Under the pieces are notes generated by a model that saw only the letters and a list, made by a program, of their open reading frames with translations, ran no database searches and was not told where the DNA came from. From positions 1 through 61,552 of IMG/VR virus record IMGVR_UViG_3300027706_000010: 61,552 nt of DNA; one strand, given 5' to 3'. Every line of letters begins with the position of its first letter. Position 1 is the stretch's first letter. The position numbers and the translations under genes were made by a program. Positions 59,150 through 61,552 of the stretch are shown here, piece after piece. The stretch comes from a virus.

Positions 59150-59308
59150 GAAAATCTTCTGTAGTTCTGCACTTTGTCACGTAGATCGGCCTGACAGGCG
59201 GTCTGAGTGCCATTTTTGACGTTCTGTGGTTTCTCTGCACTTTCTGTACATTGGTACTAGATTGGCCTGTGGAGCGGGCTGAGTAGTTCTGTAGATGTTC
59301 TGTAGTTT
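59150..59308 (-). repeat. Right arm of 160-bp iteron-rich inverted repeat
   Basis: Inverted counterpart of 56530-56689 with the same order of boxes (TTCTGTAG, TTCTGCAC) and the same spacing between the outer and inner exact blocks. 58868-59424 has no convincing gene besides this. Confidence 0.75.
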
Positions 59309-59424
59309 GCTTGCTGTAGATGGAAACGCGCCAGTCGCGGTTGTTTCGCGCTGGCGCGGACCTCCTGAGTTATCGGTTCAGGCGTCGTCTGAAGGATACG
59401 ACGGTGCTGGAAGGAGAATCAAGT

Positions 59425-59895
59425 ATGCAGCGCCTTTTTCTCATTGCGATGGCCGCCGTTGTCATCCTGGCAATTGGCTTTGTGACAATCATCGTGGTCA
59501 GCATTCTCCCGTACTTTGACTTGATCGGCAAGGTAGCCACTGGCGTTGTCATCGTCATGCTGGCCTGCCTGGCAGCGTTGATGCTTTCATTTACGTGGAG
59601 TCGTATCGGTATCTGGCAGCATCGCAGGCGTACTATCATTGCTGGGGATATTGTCGTGTATGTGGGCAGGGATGGCGAGCTATCCCACCTCTCTGCCATG
59701 CACGAGCAGGCCAAAGTCCCCGTAACCATCCAGGCAGAGAAAGCCTTGCCTGCGCCGAAAAAGCCGGAGGTGGATGAAGACACGGTGTTAGAGTTGTTCG
59801 ATCATGGTTCGTCCATCCGTTCAATTGCGGCTGCAACTGGTTTGACCTACTACCAGGTGCAAAAGATTACCTCCAAACGGGCTGCGAATCAGTGA
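59425..59895 (+). CDS. Membrane protein with C-terminal HTH (156 aa)
   Basis: ATG 59425 with GAAGGAGAATCAAGT upstream. Two transmembrane helices (FLIAMAAVVILAIGFVTIIV, VATGVVIVMLACLAALMLSF), a cytosolic stretch, and C-terminal HTH (DTVLELFDHGSSIRSIAAAT GLTYYQVQKITSKRA). Same plan as 196-1113, its downstream neighbour in the circular form. A membrane-anchored DNA-binding pair is unusual; partition or replication-site anchoring is possible. Confidence 0.68.
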   Translation: MQRLFLIAMAAVVILAIGFVTIIVVSILPYFDLIGKVATGVVIVMLACLAALMLSFTWSRIGIWQHRRRTIIAGDIVVYVGRDGELSHLSAMHEQAKVPVTIQAEKALPAPKKPEVDEDTVLELFDHGSSIRSIAAATGLTYYQVQKITSKRAANQ

Positions 59896-59952
59896 TTGAT
59901 TGATTGGCCTGATTGATTTCCCAGCGAAAATTTTTTGCGCTCAACGTGTGTG
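59826..59952 (+). repeat. 127-bp exact direct repeat, copy B
   Basis: Identical to 1-127. It ends exactly where the IS607-like insertion begins (59953). GATTGATTGG words are repeated on both sides of the junction. Confidence 0.9.
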
Positions 59953-59982
59953 GAGAACGTTTCTAAGAAATGATGTCACCTG

Positions 59983-60011
59983 TTGACATGTGCGTACAAA
60001 CATGCTACAAT
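59983..60011 (+). promoter_or_regulatory. Promoter of IS607 tnpA
   Basis: TTGACA (59983-59988), 17 bp, TACAAT (60006-60011), a few bases before ATG 60018, so the message is nearly leaderless. Confidence 0.7.
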
Positions 60012-60017
60012 CCTTCC

Positions 60018-60593
60018 ATGAAGTTAAGTCAGTACGCCAAACAACAAGGCATCAGCTATCGAACAGCTTTACGCTGGTTTCGGGCGGGTACCATCAAAGG
60101 CTATCAGGCTCCCACTGGCACCATCATCGTGACAGAGGGAGAAAAACCGCCTGTTCATCTTGAGAAGGTTGCCATTTATGCTCGCGTCTCATCTGCTGAA
60201 CACAAAGCCAACTTAGAGAGACAAGCAGAACGGTTGCTACAGTATTGTGAGGCGCGCGGCTATCAGGTGGTACAAGTGGTGAAAGAGATTGCATCGGGCG
60301 TCAATGATAGCCGCCCGAAACTCATTGGACTCTTGAAGGATACGAGCATCACCCTGATTGTGGTAGAGCATCGAGACCGTCTGACTCGTTTCGGGTTTCA
60401 CTATCTGGAAACGCTCTTAGAAGTTCAGGGACGCAAGATCGAAGTGGTGAATGTGGCTGAGGATGACAAAGAGGACTTGATTGCTGATCTGGTAGCCATT
60501 GTTTACTCATTCACCGCCCGATTGTATGGGCAACGACGTGCTAAGCGGAAGACAGAAGCCTTAGTTGAGCAGTTACAAAGTGAGGACAAGTAG
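60018..60593 (+). CDS. tnpA: IS607-family serine recombinase
   Basis: 191 aa. N-terminal MerR-like HTH (MKLSQYAKQQGISYRTALRW) and serine recombinase domain with the catalytic Ser in IYARVSSAEHKANLERQ, and HRDRLTRFGFHYLE with the conserved Arg residues. The HTH-first order is the IS607 hallmark. Stop is directly followed by the tnpB ATG. Confidence 0.93.
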   Translation: MKLSQYAKQQGISYRTALRWFRAGTIKGYQAPTGTIIVTEGEKPPVHLEKVAIYARVSSAEHKANLERQAERLLQYCEARGYQVVQVVKEIASGVNDSRPKLIGLLKDTSITLIVVEHRDRLTRFGFHYLETLLEVQGRKIEVVNVAEDDKEDLIADLVAIVYSFTARLYGQRRAKRKTEALVEQLQSEDK

Positions 60594-61427
60594 ATGCAAC
60601 TGGTAGAGCAGCATGTGATTCGTAAAAATGACCCACGCTATGAGGCCATAGATCGTGCTGCTTTCGCGTCCAAGAATCTCTACAATGCTGCAAACTACCT
60701 TGTCCGACAAGCCTTCATCTTTCAGGGCACCTACCTGGGTTATGCTGAAATCTTCCATCTGCTGAAGGGGCATGACGCCTATCAAGCCTTACCACGTAAG
60801 GTGAGCAACGATGTCCTGAGGCTCTTAGATAAGAACTGGAAAAGCTTCTTCAAAGCAATCAAAGCGTGGAAAGCCCATCCTGAGCAGTTTTTAGGGCGGC
60901 CCAAACTGCCTGGTTACAAGGATAAAATCGAGGGGCGAAACATTCTTATCTATGATATTCAAGCACTCAGTAAGACGGCATTGCGAAAGGGGATAATTGC
61001 GCCGTCGCAACTTGGTATCACTGTTCAGACACAGCAGACGAACGTTAAGCAAGTCCGTATCATTCCTAAATCTACTCATTACGTGATTGAAGTGGTCTAT
61101 GAGCAAGAGCCTGAACAGGCAAGCGTGGATGCTTCACTCGTGGCCGGTATTGATTTGGGATTAGACAATCTGGCAACGCTTACCAGTAACAAGCCTGGTT
61201 TTGCGCCACGTCTGATAAGCGGCAAGCTCCTGAAGAGTATCAATCAGGGCTATAACAAGCGACGTGCAGAGCTTCAAAGCCAACTCAAGAACCGTTTTAC
61301 ATCCCGCCAACTTGAGCGGCTTACCGACAAGCGCAATCGACGTATCAAGCACCTTCTCCATAGTGCGTCCAAACAGATTGTTGCTTTGTTGGTAGCGGAA
61401 GGCATTGGCACCCTGGTCATCCTATAG
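60594..61427 (+). pseudogene. tnpB: tnpB, C-terminally truncated
   Basis: 277 aa. Has the N-terminal domain and RuvC-I (AGIDLGLDNLATLTSN), but ends EGIGTLVIL at the place where other TnpBs continue GTLVIGKN... with the zinc ribbon and the last RuvC Asp. It is followed immediately by the right-end hairpin, so about 100 or more codons have been deleted. Expected to lack nuclease activity, though RNA binding may remain. Confidence 0.8.
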
Positions 61428-61472
61428 GCGCAGGAGACCCCTGCCTTCAGGCGTGGGGAGGAATGCGCCCTC
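61427..61472 (+). ncRNA. omegaRNA-like right-end hairpin
   Basis: GGCGCA and TGCGCC form an outer stem enclosing CCCC...GGGG and GCC-TTCA-GGC. This is the usual 3' scaffold next to the guide segment in tnpB elements. Present although the nuclease gene is broken. Confidence 0.5.
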
Positions 61473-61520
61473 TCCTTTCTCGTGCTGACAATATCCTGGT
61501 ATATATGATATACTCTCTGT

Positions 61521-61552
61521 ATGGATAGAACAATAATTGTCCAACTGAAGCC
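61521..61552 (+). CDS. Start of another TnpB-like protein (partial)
   Basis: Reads MDRTIIVQLKP up to the window end, the typical first residues of TnpB proteins. TATATGATATACT just before it is promoter-like. Only 10 codons are visible. Confidence 0.5.
   Translation, partial: MDRTIIVQLK

Larger units (their letters stand above)
59953..61490 (+). mobile_element. IS607-family insertion with truncated tnpB
   Basis: Serine-recombinase tnpA followed directly by a tnpB that stops early and then by an omegaRNA-like right end. The left end is set by the divergence point from the 127-bp repeat; IS607 elements insert without target duplication, in agreement with a clean junction (GTGTGTG/GAGAACG). 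The right end is approximate. Confidence 0.75.

Noticed and set aside
1-59952. attL/attR of an integrated prophage
   Set aside because: The 127-bp repeat begins at the first base of the window, has an assembler k-mer length and adjoins an IS607 end rather than host genes; a circle junction explains it better.

Overview
This window looks like the genome of a temperate siphovirus-like element (phage or phage-plasmid) from a Chloroflexota host, probably of the Ktedonobacteria. The host is inferred from a proline/threonine-linker exported protein with a C-terminal domain I associate with that group (53875-54507), from the TnpB-rich IS605/IS607 insertions, and from the moderate GC content. No rRNA or ordinary host metabolic gene is present. 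Positions 1-127 are repeated exactly at 59826-59952, so the sequence closes into a circle of 59,825 bp. The last 1.6 kb (59953-61552) is an IS607-type insertion at that junction.

Layout. 1-2.3 kb: a membrane/coiled-coil/HTH protein, small genes and a divergent promoter pair. 2.3-10.8 kb: accessory defence island. It holds a helix-hairpin-helix IS110-like protein, an unannotatable 18-bp-period repeat array with a 22-bp hairpin, a type IV-B-like CRISPR operon (csf1-cas11-csf2-csf3-cysH), three small genes, then a TnpB/Cas12-like nuclease whose 3' end encodes tandem GNRA-capped hairpins and which directly precedes a real 8-repeat CRISPR array. 11.4-37.9 kb: a complete late module on the + strand: terminase subunits, SPP1-like portal, MuF-like protein, scaffold, major capsid, connectors, two tail tube paralogues, tail chaperone with a phased -1 slippery site, 717-aa tape measure, 1960-aa tail hub, a fibre with two glycosidase-like barrels, membrane proteins and an amidase endolysin. 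38-39.5 kb: small minus-strand genes. 39.9-41.7 kb: complete IS605 element.

41.8-52.2 kb: early/replication region, mostly minus strand: Cas4-like nuclease, SSB-like protein, CHC2/Toprim primase, DUF3987-like ATPase, with a plus-strand SF2 helicase. Divergent promoters at 45.9 and 52.35 kb share an inverted-repeat operator (ACTTGTC/GACAAGT), implying one repressor. 53.2-53.8 kb: two tandem related small RNA genes. 55-59 kb: XRE repressor, small genes, and a tyrosine integrase lying between the arms of a 160-bp inverted repeat made of CTACAGAA/GTGCAGAA iterons beside an AT-rich tract, a plausible replication or recombination locus.

The two CRISPR-related loci are 1.5 kb apart (3.6-7.2 kb and 8.7-10.75 kb). 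There is no cas1, cas2 or cas6. Type IV-B loci normally lack an array, so an array plus a TnpB-like effector immediately downstream, on a phage-like genome, is the most noteworthy content. All functional calls come from reading sequence motifs; no database search was run.
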